NCBI RefSeq assembly: GCF_964204645.1
Contig: NC_134029.1
Coordinates: 2,613,001 to 2,677,000 of the forward strand
Source of the DNA: Tubulanus polymorphus
Taxonomy: Eukaryota; Nemertea; Palaeonemertea; Tubulaniformes; Tubulanidae
Direction of reading: 5' to 3'
DNA length: 64,000 bases
A model generated the notes under the pieces. The model did not search any database, had not been told where the DNA came from, and worked only from the letters and a program-made list of their open reading frames with translations. Of the stretch, positions 35,905 through 47,004 are shown in pieces. Positions within the stretch are counted from its first letter, which is position 1. Each line of letters begins with the position of its first letter. The translations under genes were made by a program, and so were the position numbers.

Positions 35905-38900
35905 CCAGGCCTAACCACCAGACTACCCGGGAAGCGCCCATTAAGCCACACATATGACCGGTCTAATTTCACAAATATATTTGTCTAGTCAATGGCGTTA
36001 TTATATTCGGATATGAGTTTGTATACACTAGACAATAGACTAATAGGCTCCCCCACTGCTGTTCACCTCTACCCCAAGCTGGTAAGCTGTTTTCGTCGAA
36101 AATTTGGCCAAAACATGAGTCGTTCAAAACGAATTCAAAAAGCGGAACGGATTCGAATTCACGCCACTCCCGTTTCAAATCTGTGAACTATAGCAATAAT
36201 TAGAACCCGATTGTGAAGTACCTTTCGCTGATAAATAATTAATTCAATTTATGAATTATGAATATGTTTCGAATTTATGACGGGCGCGTTTCAATTAGTT
36301 TGTGCTCGTAAGAATTTCGAATTCTATAAATTAAGGAAGTTCAATGGGCCTTAATCATGTTTGATGGACTTGAAAATCCAACGGAATAGGTCTTTCTTAG
36401 TTAGAATGGTTATAGAATTAGAATCATCAAGGCCTAGTAAGGTTATATTCTATAGAATATATATATTAGGTTATATTCTATAGTGTCGAGACCTGATAGC
36501 ACACAGTCATCAGTATCAAGTCTGTTGGTAATTCTTGTTTCGACACAAATCTAGATAATAAAAAACTGATCCGTTTTAAGAATCAAATTCAATTCGATAA
36601 CTCGGATTTGGCAAGGCTCGGGAAATTTCTCTGTGCGTAGCAACGAAATCGTTGAAATGCGTCAACTTTTCAATAATCCTTTCAATCTCGACCGTATTTT
36701 TCAAGTTTGAATGTTTCCCAGCCGTTAACTGACCATCGCGCCGGCCAATTTAAAGAAGAACTTATACAGAAAAGATCTTCAGAAAATATAATTCTAGTTG
36801 TAGAGTCGAATGATGCCTATACACCCCCAGGGAGTAGCATAATGAAGAGAGGCAGGTATATATTTTGTGTAAGGTGTAAATAAAGTACTTCCGTTGGTAT
36901 GTTCGTGGTGATGTCTATACGATACCCCGCTGAGAGTGCGCTCCTTAAAACTGACCATCTCAACGTATTTTTACACCTCTAACGCAAGTTCTACCTACCT
37001 ACAGAAATATGGACCAGATAATTAGGCATTCTGCTCTTTCGAAAATCAGACTAATGTACCTTTTCGTAGTTTTCACTTGATGAGAAGTGCACTTGACTCT
37101 AGAGGAGATGGGACATCGATGGGTCTAATTTGGCAGGATTAAGATAATTCGTTCGTTGCTACGCGTATAAGTGTAAAAATTCTAAATTCATTAGGGCCTT
37201 TTTCAAAAATTGAAACCGTGTATCTATTGAGATGGGAGCGTATTTCAGAAAATAATCTCTATTCGCTTTGACGCCTCTCCCCTGCTCCCTATTACAGAAA
37301 GACAATCCAATGGCCTTCAATTTAGCAACCGATTTTCTAGAATTCCGTTTTGTTTTACTGGTCATTCACGTCAACGGCAAAATAAGAATTCTCAAATATT
37401 CTATGATTGGACTTGCTTGTTATTAAATCCCCCAGTAATGAGCAAATATTCTAAATATTACGGCACAATGTTTTTCATTCAAGAAGTTGGTTTATGTAAT
37501 TCAAAAAGGACACGGCCGCAAATCCATCGAGAAATATCAAAGTGTCATAAGCCTAAACGTCACGCGGAGCCCCACAAAGATGAGACTCGGGGAGAACTTC
37601 GAGTACCGGATTATCGGATTATCACATGTTAATCCAGCTCTCTAATCACATTCAAATACAATAAAGGAAATTAGCCACTTGTATTAAAATGTGAGAATAA
37701 TATTTATATAGAATCCGTACACAGTGGCTATTCAGTAGAGACGCCTTTCCTCATCTCTCATCGCGCCAGGTTCAAATCACCACCTGGCTTTCGACTCTGC
37801 GAGTACGGTCCAATTGTCGTCGGCAATATTTCGGTGAAGTGGTTCCCAAATGGTGGGACGAACCGCGGAAAGAGGATTAATCATTTATATTATTGAGTTT
37901 TGAATTTCTTAATTTTGTAATGGATTCAATGAGGCGCATGAACTATACGCACTCGATACCCGCTATAGAAAGAGACAGGCACTCGTTGAGATTAGTAATT
38001 CTTACATTCAATTTTACAATTTTCACCAGAAAACGAACATTAAACGTAAGCGATGATTTTGTACACGAGATGAAAACTGTACTTGGGATGAAAATATCCG
38101 ACTCAGTCGCTTTGCTGCCAAGTTTTTTCATAAAGCTTATAACGAGGCATGAATTTTAGAAATATCCGGACACAGTTCCACCACAAAATGATACCTTTTC
38201 TTCTGATTAAAATTACTATAGTTGCTGCGTTACGACAAACAAACAAAATGAAGCCGGAAATAAAAGTGGGAAGAGTAGATGCAGGTGATAATTTGTTGTG
38301 TAAGTTGTGAAAATATTCTTTCCATTTATGAGCAATGACGTCAATTCAAACTAACACCATTAGATAACAAGGAATTTAGCAAATATTTCTATAATCAGGT
38401 GTGGCATCTTATTAGCAACAAAATTGAGATGAATTTTCAAATCCATCAGATTCCATTCTCAAACTCCGGAACCTTTACAATCGTTTTTAAATGAAAAATT
38501 ATCGTTATGCAAGACTTCGTTTTCGAAGGGACCTATAAATAAAGATAAACGTGTGAATATCACCTATAGTCGCCGAATGTGTGTGTGTGTGGCCGGCGCC
38601 GTAAATAGTAATTATGATTACGGAGAATGATTTCAATGATTACCCGATGTCACGAATCAGTTTAGGACACGAGTTCCGGACTATTACGACACTAGTGTTA
38701 TTACCAGATAGTGGTTTTAGTGTCTCTGGTTTAAATAGAGTTTATTAACACCGGTTTTGGGGGGCGGTTTCACTCTCCCGATTCACGGGTAGTCATTTTA
38801 TCGCGATTTTAAGATGATGATGTTTGCTTTTAAATGAATCTCAACGGGAGAAAATAAGGCGTCCGATGACAATTCTTACGCAATATTCGGTCACAGGGGG

Positions 38901-39257
38901 CGGTAGTGTGGAGACCGGTATAGAATTCAGAGCAAAATAACTAGTTATTCACGAATCATTAATTGTTCAGTTTCCATTCGATGTTGGGATAGATTGAGAT
39001 TAGAAGGTAAACAAATTGTATATCTTTGATTTGACTACCAACGAGCTTAAACGGGAAAACTAGATCAAGGTCTGCATGATAGAAAACAAACGTACGCGAC
39101 ATCAGTGCTTATTTCAAATGAAAATCCCGTGTTTCGTTCCCGAACGTGCAGTGGGGATTGTAAGGGGCACAAAATCAAATCAAATCGAAATCAATCGAAT
39201 CAATAAGAGGAACAATTCAAACATTTTCTCCGACCTCTTTCGGCTGAGACACTAGTT
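32551..39257. other. Gene-free stretch upstream of foxq2
   Basis: The open frames (such as 33,380-33,811, 144 codons) have no recognised domain or conserved spacing. It contains the TC microsatellite, a GC-rich segment at 34,850-35,020 with a GGGTTTCATCCCC B-box-like phrase, and a possible degenerate B box near 37,773. It could hold foxq2 regulatory DNA, which cannot be read directly. Confidence 0.5.
35852..35902. repeat. (TC)n microsatellite
   Basis: About 25 uninterrupted TC units, preceded by a TCTGTGTCTG lead-in. Confidence 0.95.
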
Positions 39258-39470
39258 GGGTTTCGCCGAGTGTTGTTCAAATATATAGAGAATCTCGCAC
39301 TAATTTAACGCAGATGAGTCCGAAAAGTTTTCTTAAAGCTCATAGTTTATCGATTCGATCTGATAGTCTTCTTCAGGAGTTCGGACTTCATTTCTCGTTA
39401 TATCAGTGTGGGATTCTCTAAATACTATCGTCACAACACGGACTTAGTTTCACCAATGGCGTTGTTCAAA
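39258..39470 (+). repeat. Imperfect direct repeats flanking hammerhead-like copy B
   Basis: GTTTCGCCGAGTGTTGTTCA (about 39,260-39,280) and GTTTCACCAATGGCGTTGTTC (about 39,447-39,470) are similar and in the same direction. They bracket the inverted-repeat element, so the mobile unit may be about 210 bp rather than 130 bp. Confidence 0.4.
39289..39420 (-). repeat. Hammerhead-like dispersed repeat, copy B, with long imperfect terminal inverted repeats
   Basis: On the minus strand it carries CCTGAAGAAGAC (39,366-39,377), a diverged GAAA region, and then TTTTCGGACTC. Its ends form an imperfect inverted repeat of about 38 bp: AGAGAATCTCGCACTAATTT at the left pairs with AGAGAATCCCACACTGATAT read from the right end, and TCCGAA closes each arm. 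It is more decayed than copy A in the GAAA segment. Confidence 0.55.
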
Positions 39471-40442
39471 CAATAGCAAATTAGTTGATAATTACGGTAA
39501 TTGTGACTATAGACTGAGGATGTGTTTTGACGGTATTTTTGTAGATGGGTTGGTATTAGAACCGGTCATATTGTGTGTATATGTTATTATTAGGTGATTT
39601 ATAAAGTCTAAGGCGGGCTAGTCTATTAGCACTGCGCTACCCCGCCCAGTCATTTTCTTCAATACACAGTCGACATAATAGAAACTCGAAGCCCGGTTTT
39701 GTTTGTATTATCTGAAGTAGTCCGATTCCCCGCGGTAGCAAAACAGCTTATACACAACGTTCTGAATACGTTTACTTGTTGTTTGGGCGTTTTTTCACGG
39801 CTGGCGACGTCTCGGTGAAAAAACACGATCATTATTAAAATACTATCTCGACTCGGAGTGTGTTTAAATCGCTACATTCATTATGCCCGCTATCTAAACT
39901 TCAAATTACCCATAGACTATCAGACGCCTGTCGGTTTACCGTATCGGTTCTGGGATCTCGGGCCATTTATTTTCAAAAAAGCAGAAAAAAGTGAGTTTTT
40001 CAAAATGTACGGCTTTATTGATTGATAAAATCTATGTATGATATCTGCTACTGACGTTAGAGAAAAAAACTGCAAAGAAATCTATGTCTTCATTTTCTCT
40101 TCACATTACATCTTCACCATCTTTCAGTCGTTTTCTTATGAGTAACAATCGAATGTGGGCCCCAGGAAACTGTTATGAGTAACAACTATGTATATATAGA
40201 ATAATGTTATTCCAAATCCGGCACGTCATTAATTGCATCGATGATTATTTTCACGAGGTTAAAAACCGGGTTCAGCTGTGCACGGATTTTGTGACATCAA
40301 TTTTCTATAGTTTCTGTGTGTAAAAACTCGCGAGTAATGGGGTAGTTCATTGTGCGGCTTACAAAGCGTAAACATTGGGGAAGACGGTTCCTTAAAATAA
40401 CGGCGGGCACCACAGCGAATAACGGTAGCATTTCAGCGTTGA

Positions 40443-40800
40443 ATAGCCTTCGAGACAGATGCCTTGCCTGAGGCGCATAGCCAGAGGCATGGCCCCGAAT
40501 CTATTCCGGACAACCTTGCCACAGGCTTGAAGCCTGTATTTTCCAAGCTGGGAGCCAGGCTCCTGGTGAGACTACAGGGTATACGCTACCGTCCAACAGT
40601 TTGTGCAAATTAGCCATAACTCACCGTAAACCAGGCCCCAAGCACATTCGATAACCCCTTGAAGCTTTCACAAGAAAGCTAGGGGCATTTCAACGCCGGG
40701 ATATCGTGTCAAGTTTGTTTTTATGCGGTGTTAAAAAGAAAACTAAATGTGCAGCGAAAAGGTCACGAAAGGACGCGCGGAGCTATCCATTAGATTATTA
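40443..40800 (+). pseudogene. Decayed Mutator-like transposase-domain remnant
   Basis: Three short frames placed end to end resemble the C-terminal part of animal Mutator-like transposase-domain proteins. The first frame (from 40,443) contains NLATGLKPVFSKLGARLL, like the family's I-x-P-I-[FY]-x-x-L-S-x-x-x-LL block. The next (from 40,577) contains GYTLPSNSLCKLAITHRKPG, where the family has G-[FY]-T-Q-N-x-N-E-S followed by W and PK. A third (from 40,653) contains GHFNAGIS. At least two frameshifts and stops (TAA 40,652, TAG 40,680) break it. The similarity is recalled from family patterns, not searched. Two small hairpins lie inside (40,521-40,537 and 40,656-40,685). Confidence 0.4.
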
Positions 40801-42165
40801 AAAACGAGCCATAATAAACTCGTCGCATTTTCCTCGCATTCTTTGGGAGCTAGATTTCATGGCGACGGCAGCGACATCTAGTACCACGTAGTCGGCGAAA
40901 GATTATCTTAAATGAGATGTTCTTTCGTCGTTGATCTAATCTGCACTTTCAACAGAAGCTCAAACAAAGCATACCCTGAAAGCGTTATTATATTTGTACA
41001 AATAATTGCAAAATAATTGGCTGTAATGTTCTGCGCGCCATCGTCAGATGGTGAGGGTTGGTTTTTTCCTTGTTCGCGCGATGTCAAGGTTAATTGTTCG
41101 CCGTTAAAACGCTAATGAACGGAATCCCGGATGGAATTGGGATAATTTCTTGAGGAAAAGATCCAATCACTAAGGCAATGATTCAGTGATTATCAGCCGT
41201 TTAGAGGAGAAAACGAGCTCGCCAGAAAATTCAATTTTTCCACACAGTCATCTAGCGAAAAATGTTTCGATTTAACGCACAAAAGAAGTATTTTTCGAGA
41301 TTATCTCATTCCACTAAAATGATCGATTCCTTTAGTTATCTATTCATTTTCAGCTTCAGTTTTCATACGCTTGGACATGAATATACGATTAGACCATACG
41401 GTAGCGTGAACGGTCGTAAAATCCTTGAAAATAACCGACTAACGGAATTAATATCGATGTTGTTTTGGGCATTTTGATGGACAGGTCGAGTCAGTGCGTA
41501 AAGAACGCGATCTTTGGATAAAGATTTGATTGAATGAAGGGACACAGTGTCATTATGTTGTTAAACCAAGGGGCGCTCAATAAACGACAAGCTATTTATG
41601 AGTCTATGATTGACAGTCAAATAATGAACTGGTTGGCTTTAAATGTGACTCTTCACTTCGGTGTTTTAAGTGCAGTTTTAGGTTGTGCGCTCACGTACAA
41701 AATCCACTCGAAATGTATAAAGTCTTCACACAATTGTAGAAAACGTTACATTACCAAAGAATTCGAAGAAACTATTTCTTGTATAGGTCCCATGTACGGT
41801 TATTTCCATCTGACAGGATAGTTCCGTCGTTTACGATGACGTCATTATATCAAAAATCTATCATTTTAGTAAGGAAATTGACCTGATTTCAGATTGTTTT
41901 TGGATTCAGAATAGTAATCTTGAAATGCAAGATAAGGAGACGAATAGCAGTTCGAATACAGACATTCAAGTCGAGGAGATTTTCGTCTTTCAATTTCTAT
42001 TAATATTTATCAAGTATTAATTCTATATATTGTTATGTCGCTTGTTTACAGCCTTCGAATAATCAGCGAGGTCATTATCGAGTCTATAGAACTCGACTAA
42101 AAAGTTAAATCCAAGTAATGTTCAGTATACAATAGAAATCCTACAGCATTATAGAAGGAAAGTAG

Positions 42166-42262
42166 CCCGAAAGTTAGTTTGTAGTTTATTCCTGAAGATG
42201 ACAATTAGAATATATGTCGAAACATCGAAATGAACTACAAGCTCAATGAAACCTTTCGGACC
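42166..42262 (+). repeat. Hammerhead-like dispersed repeat, copy A
   Basis: Core CTGAAGA (42,192-42,198), possible stem II GACA/TGTC (42,200-42,203 with 42,215-42,218), then GAAA (42,219-42,222) and ATC. The flanks 42,181-42,191 and 42,227-42,238 pair with each other immediately outside the core (GTAGTTTATTC with GAAATGAACTAC). Outer CCGAAAG/CTTTCGG also pair. One extra base between core and stem II departs from the hammerhead consensus. The same CCTGAAGA, GTCGAAAC and TTTCGGAC blocks recur in copies B and C. Confidence 0.6.
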
Positions 42263-45200
42263 TCGGGGATGTTCTTTATCGTATATTGTCACGACGTGTA
42301 TTCACGGCGTTTCATCAAGATTATTAGTATGTTTCAATATTGAGCGGATGTCGCGGGTCCTATACCGGGGGACTGCTGGCTCGACCGATTTCTCCAATAC
42401 GATACACAGTGTTTGTGAAGAGGTATTTTTACCAGATTTACACGGCGGATTATCGCATGTTTGTGGGCTGGTTTTCGTGGGTAATTATAATAAGTTCAAC
42501 AAACACGTACAAAACAGAATCAATTTTTGCCCCGAAGGCACGGTTGACATTCCAACCACCAATACGTGGGACCTCCCCGGGTACGAATCAAACCACGAAC
42601 AAACACAAACAATCCTACGATATATCTATACAAACCTACTATACCGGAAGAAGTCAATGTGTATATTCAAGGGGTTATAATTTCCTCAAAATCTTTGTAC
42701 TTTTAATTGAAATTCTAGTGCACATTCAGTAGTGACAAGTAAAGAGGCTCAGAATTGAACTTCCGTTGGCTTTACCTTGAAACGGGATGAAGAAGGTGAC
42801 CATAATCTATTCATGTATTTACGAGGATATGAAACTCTTATTGTGTGGCAGGTATAAGAGTTATAAGTGTAATCTTGACTAATCATCTCTCAGAATGTAT
42901 GGACATTATGAAGTACATTGCTACTGAGAAACGAGACTTTTACGAAATTTAAATTTATTTCATTTAAAAAATGCGTCAACGCACGTTATTATTCTTGATC
43001 GATCTAATTTGCGTTCAATTGTGATAAGTATTATAATGTATATGGGTAGTATTTATACAGCAATTACTTGATGACAGGGTATTCTGTCCGATTTATAAAA
43101 TAAGAACACCTGGAAACAACGTCAATTAGCAAATCTACCAGTTAGGAAATGGAGTGAAGGGCTTCAGGATCTGTGAATGGATGGAGCGAAGAGGGACATA
43201 ATACATTACATAATACTGATGGAACTTTATGAAATGGAAATCAATCTTTGACACCAGCACTTTGGTGGACTTGAATTCTCATAAAAGTTCTTCAAATCCT
43301 TGTGTCAAAAGTTGCAAGCTTAAATCACTGAATGAATATACGTTAGCAATTTGCTCAGTGCTCCGGTAACTCCGACGAGCTATCAATATCAGGTGTGATA
43401 GTCGTGTACGGTGCTAGGGGCAGCTATTACTGAGTAAATTCTCCGTCGTCGTGTCGACTGATTGACTATAAATCAAGTGTTTATTTACCAAGTCTTCAGA
43501 ATACAGGAAGATGCCATCATTTGTAAATTGTCTATTCGGTCGAGAAAAAGAGAGTCGTCGAAATTTTGCGGAGGTGCTGTAAGCGAAATGAAATTAGCAT
43601 ATCGAACAAGAGGCGAAAATCAGTTCTTTACGAGATAAATTATCGTATGAAATGAACTAAGAGAGAGAAACTGAGAAGATGTTCGCTATTACTTAACTCT
43701 AAACATTTATTTCCACTCAGACGAAAACCTCCTATACAAGATACGTATTTGATTTTAAGAATACGTTCACGCGCGCCATTTTTAATCGATCTAATTTGCA
43801 TATTAAACAATAACATGTATACACACGTACACATGGATATTGTTTATTAAAGTTATCGAAATGAAGCTACCCTAGATATATCATTAATATGGGATTGCGT
43901 GTTCAGGGATTCGTGTCTGCTATCTGTAACCGATCTGTCGTATTTACAGTTGATATCTGAAAAATCTAATGAGTTTTTCTAATGACCAGAATGTGTATTG
44001 TCGGTTTTTGAACGCCGTCTAAGCGATTTCCTGGCCCCGAGCACAGCGTACGCCGTATATACATATACACCCACAGCACGATTCGTCGTTGTGACGAGTA
44101 GGTTACGTGCAGTTATTTTTTGTACGGATCCCGCAGAACATGTGACGTCATATAAGCGTTGTTCAGATCGAGTCGTTTAATTAACTGTCGTGTAACGCGG
44201 TAAAAACGTGTCATTCAACGTTTTGTATTGCGCTAATGAGACGGCGATACTGTTCATACCGGTTGCAAGACGAGACGAGTATTTGCCAGTGGTGTACAAA
44301 CGTGTTTACAAAGACGTGTGTCTCACTTCCGCCTTAACGTTACCCGAATAATAGGCCTGCAACCCCTACCCATCTCCCAGCTCATTAAGTTTCAATCATA
44401 CCCAGATAAGCGTCACAGCAAACGGAAGTACATCGCGTGTCGCTTGCCTGCTTCTAATGGAATGCGTTAGCGGTTTTTGAAGTGTGTTTTTTGATTGAAT
44501 TACGAACAAAATATTTTCGATGTCGCCATCGACTCGATACGAGGAACGACGCCTCGTTGTTACTGTTCGCCGATGTTATATCATCGTTATTATCATTATC
44601 TACGCTTTAGGCGTCTCGCAGCAGCGAACTATACGACGGCGCCATTTATCTCGAAAAAAGACAAGTCTGGTAGATTATGACGCGTAGATGGCTAGAGGGC
44701 TGCCCTTACAGGCTTCGTTAACATCTCCTCGGCAATAATACCGAATCGTACCGTTACAGATAACCAAATCTGCCGTCAAGTCGATGGACTGCATGATAAG
44801 TAACTCCTGGGACTTATTTAGCATTCAATATTTGACTGCGCCGAGGGTAATAGGGTTACATTAAACGGAACATCTCCAATTATATAAACTAACAAAACTA
44901 CCGGAAATCAATCCAACATTGCCGACGTCAATTGTTCTATGACGATTTGGGGCCGATTTGTCAACGTAACCGACATCGATCTGCTGCCGAGGATCTTCAC
45001 AGCGCTACTGCAGCAGCTACTGATGATGATTTCTACCTGCAGGCTATATCGTTGATTTGCCTGGTAGATTAAGTTTGATTTTGCAAGACGAAAGAAGAAA
45101 AAGAAGGAACCAGACGAAGTTTTAATCTTCGGAGAGTTTTTATTCGTCAGTAAATGATTCCCTATCTGCTCGTTATCGCTACACGCGGCAATCAACGAAT

Positions 45201-45358
45201 ATATTGACATTTTTTCTTGACCAGAAACTTTTTTCCGCGTCTCTATCGACTACGCGTGGAGATACTGCCAATACAGCGTTGAGCAAGTCATTGCGGAGTT
45301 AGACGAAGGGGACTAAAGGTAGAAACTTATAAATTGAAATCCGCCTTACAGCGAACTG
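42263..45358. other. Gene-free stretch before tRNA-His
   Basis: No recognised coding exon. A CRE palindrome TGACGTCA followed by TATAAG lies at 44,143-44,155, and ETS-type GGAAGT/ACTTCC motifs occur between 44,320 and 44,430. A minus-strand frame of 100 codons (44,908-45,210) has no recognisable domain. Confidence 0.5.
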
Positions 45359-45430
45359 GCCGTGATCGTCTAGAGGTTAGGACATTGCGTTGTGGCCGCA
45401 ATAACCCAGGTTCGAATCCTGGTCACGGCA
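45359..45430 (+). tRNA. tRNA-His, anticodon GTG
   Basis: A 72-nt cloverleaf. Acceptor GCCGTGA pairs with TCACGGC, followed by discriminator A. The D arm is GTCT/GGAC and the anticodon stem TTGCG/CGCAA with loop TTGTGGC (anticodon GTG at 45,392-45,394). The T arm is CCAGG-TTCGAAT-CCTGG. The internal B box GGTTCGAATCC is perfect and there is no intron. The sequence closely follows the animal cytosolic tRNA-His pattern, in which G-1 is added after transcription. All stems pair, so it looks functional rather than a SINE relic. Confidence 0.97.
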
Positions 45431-45528
45431 TACATTTTATATTTCCATGATAAGACCGATCGATATATTTTGATGGAAATACATTTTATATTTCCATGAT
45501 TAGACAGATCATTATATTCTAGTGACAT
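45431..45528 (+). repeat. Tandem duplication of a 49-bp unit just after tRNA-His
   Basis: Two adjacent units (45,431-45,479 and 45,480-45,528) both begin TACATTTTATATTTCCATGA and stay similar to their ends. Each carries a TTTT tract, so the tRNA gene has a spare terminator. Confidence 0.75.
45435..45438 (+). terminator. Pol III terminator of tRNA-His
   Basis: A TTTT run starts four bases after the mature 3' end of tRNA-His. This is the usual RNA polymerase III stop signal. Confidence 0.7.
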
Positions 45529-45606
45529 CTTGCAAACAAGTAGATTACAAATTTCTTAATATGAAATGATACAACTGTGTACAAAAATGTATTCTCACAT
45601 GAACCC

Positions 45607-45942
45607 ATCCTCCCCCGGCAGGGATTCGAACCTGATGGCATCGAGATTGCCACGGCACGAAACCCTGCCATAATCGACCGTGTGCGCAGATACATGCGCA
45701 GTTCAGATGATGTGATTTTTAGCCAATCAGAAATCCCGTTTTATTTTAGCCCGGGTTTTCCCATTTATAGTTCTTCCTTGAAATTTGCCTCAACGATTAT
45801 ACAACGAGCAATCTGATTGGTGCCGCCAGTTTTCGTTCGGAAAGCTGCGCATGTACCTGCGCACCCGGTCTACTGATGCAGGGGTTCGTGCCGTGGCTGA
45901 GTGTAGCGATGCCATCAGGTTCGAGTCCCTGCAGAGGGAGGA
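45607..45942. repeat. Head-to-head pair of tRNA-related SINE-like sequences forming a long inverted repeat
   Basis: The arm 45,607-45,731 read on the minus strand matches 45,808-45,942 on the plus strand over about 125 bp. Shared blocks are CTGATTGG, CTGCGCATGTA, CTGCGCAC, TTCGTGCCGTGGC, GATGCCATCAGGTTCGA and TCCCTGC, then a GGGAGGA end. Each arm holds a pol III B box: GGTTCGAATCC on minus (45,622-45,632) and GGTTCGAGTCC on plus (45,918-45,928). The central spacer is about 75 bp. Two tRNA-derived SINE insertions, or one fold-back element, would explain it. Neither arm closes into a full tRNA cloverleaf. Confidence 0.7.
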
Positions 45943-46461
45943 TGACATGAACCAGGGATTGTATTAAACGGCATTCACTCAGCACTGTACTAAACAACTT
46001 AACGTGTGTAATCCGCAGCTAAAGACAACAAGATGTTCTACTATTCCAAATCCCAGATCAATTTCTTTGATGTTTGCCTTTACGCATGTCAATTGGACAA
46101 GGGGTAAGTTTAACGTCCCTTGTGGTCTAATTAACTTGTGTATAGACTGCTTTGATTTGTGTTGTAGACTGTTTTCTCATTTGTTTAAGATTCAAGGCAT
46201 ATTTTGCAGATGCTGATTGTAAATAGACTTTATCCGGTAGTCAAAGGAATTTGTTGATTAGTTTAAGAGTTGGCGACCGATGACAAAGTCTCAGAAGATG
46301 TTACGAGCACCGGAGATTTCAGTTTTTATTTCTGGACTCAATAAAGACCTACTCCGGCCTTTTTATACGTGGCCGGGCCCGGTGAGTCCTGTTGACTAAA
46401 AACAACGACTTTCATTTATCGATACAGATAAAAAGAGGAGGGACACTTTTATTTATGCCGT

Positions 46462-46568
46462 AGTCACGTGACTGTCCGCCATTAATCATGACGCAAATGA
46501 CGCGTCGCCATAATGTCTCCACTTCCGGTCTACGTATAAAAACCATTTTAACTTCCGGTAACGTAGAC
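46462..46568 (+). promoter_or_regulatory. Promoter-like cluster: E-box palindrome, ETS sites, TATA
   Basis: AGTCACGTGACT (46,462-46,473) is a perfect palindrome with a CACGTG E-box. It is followed by ATGACGCAAATGACGCG, two ACTTCCGGT ETS sites (46,521-46,529 and 46,551-46,559) and TATAAAAA (46,535-46,542). GTCTACGT and ACGTAGAC form an inverted pair around the TATA (46,528-46,535 and 46,561-46,568). No recognisable coding sequence follows, so it could start a non-coding RNA or a distant 5' UTR exon, or act as an enhancer. Confidence 0.4.
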
Positions 46569-46990
46569 TAGCGATCTATAAAACCCGCAATTGTTTGTCT
46601 AACAGCATCTCGCAGAGGCGGGAAACAGCTTATACATGATTTAGATTAAATATTGAAGAGACTGTAGATATTTACGAAGACGAATGGAGTCGTTTACAGA
46701 GCTGTAGTTTCCGATCGCTCTTGATATCAGGATGTACCTCAATCACTGATTACAGGACTTAGATTGCTGCTTCCCCTTCACCGATGGAAGTGAGATAAGG
46801 ACTTGCTAGACATTTGGACCAGTTAACCCATGTACGTACGTATAAACTAGTGTTCTAACTCTAGTTTATTCGCACGTTTTAAATCTCAGGACCAAAGTTA
46901 GTTGAACTTGAAATTACGATAACGATTACGATTACGATTTTGTTTACACTCCAACCATTTCCATGGTATATGGAATGTTTCGTGTAGGTC

Positions 46991-47004
46991 CCGCCATCTG
47001 GTGG
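46991..47004 (-). promoter_or_regulatory. Candidate CTCF site
   Basis: CCACCAGATGGCGG on the minus strand fits the full bilaterian CTCF consensus CCASYAGRKGGCRS. Weaker matches with the same CTAG[AG]KGGCG core occur at about 15,310-15,323 and 16,597-16,610. Occupancy cannot be known from sequence. Confidence 0.4.

Noticed and set aside
39310-39330. CAGATGAGTCCGAAAAG read on the plus strand as a canonical hammerhead core
   Set aside because: The required CUGANGA core has a U-to-A change at the second position and no paired stem II with a following GAAA. The opposite strand carries the better hammerhead-like arrangement.
42246-42732. Two overlapping open frames of 144 and 130 codons
   Set aside because: They occupy two frames of the same DNA, neither shows a domain, and both start within or just after a dispersed repeat.
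44908-45210. 100-codon minus-strand open frame
   Set aside because: Contains a poly-Phe run and no known domain; it cannot be told from chance.
45622-45928. Additional tRNA genes at the B boxes in the inverted pair
   Set aside because: No acceptor stem or full cloverleaf forms in either arm; they are better explained as tRNA-derived repeats.
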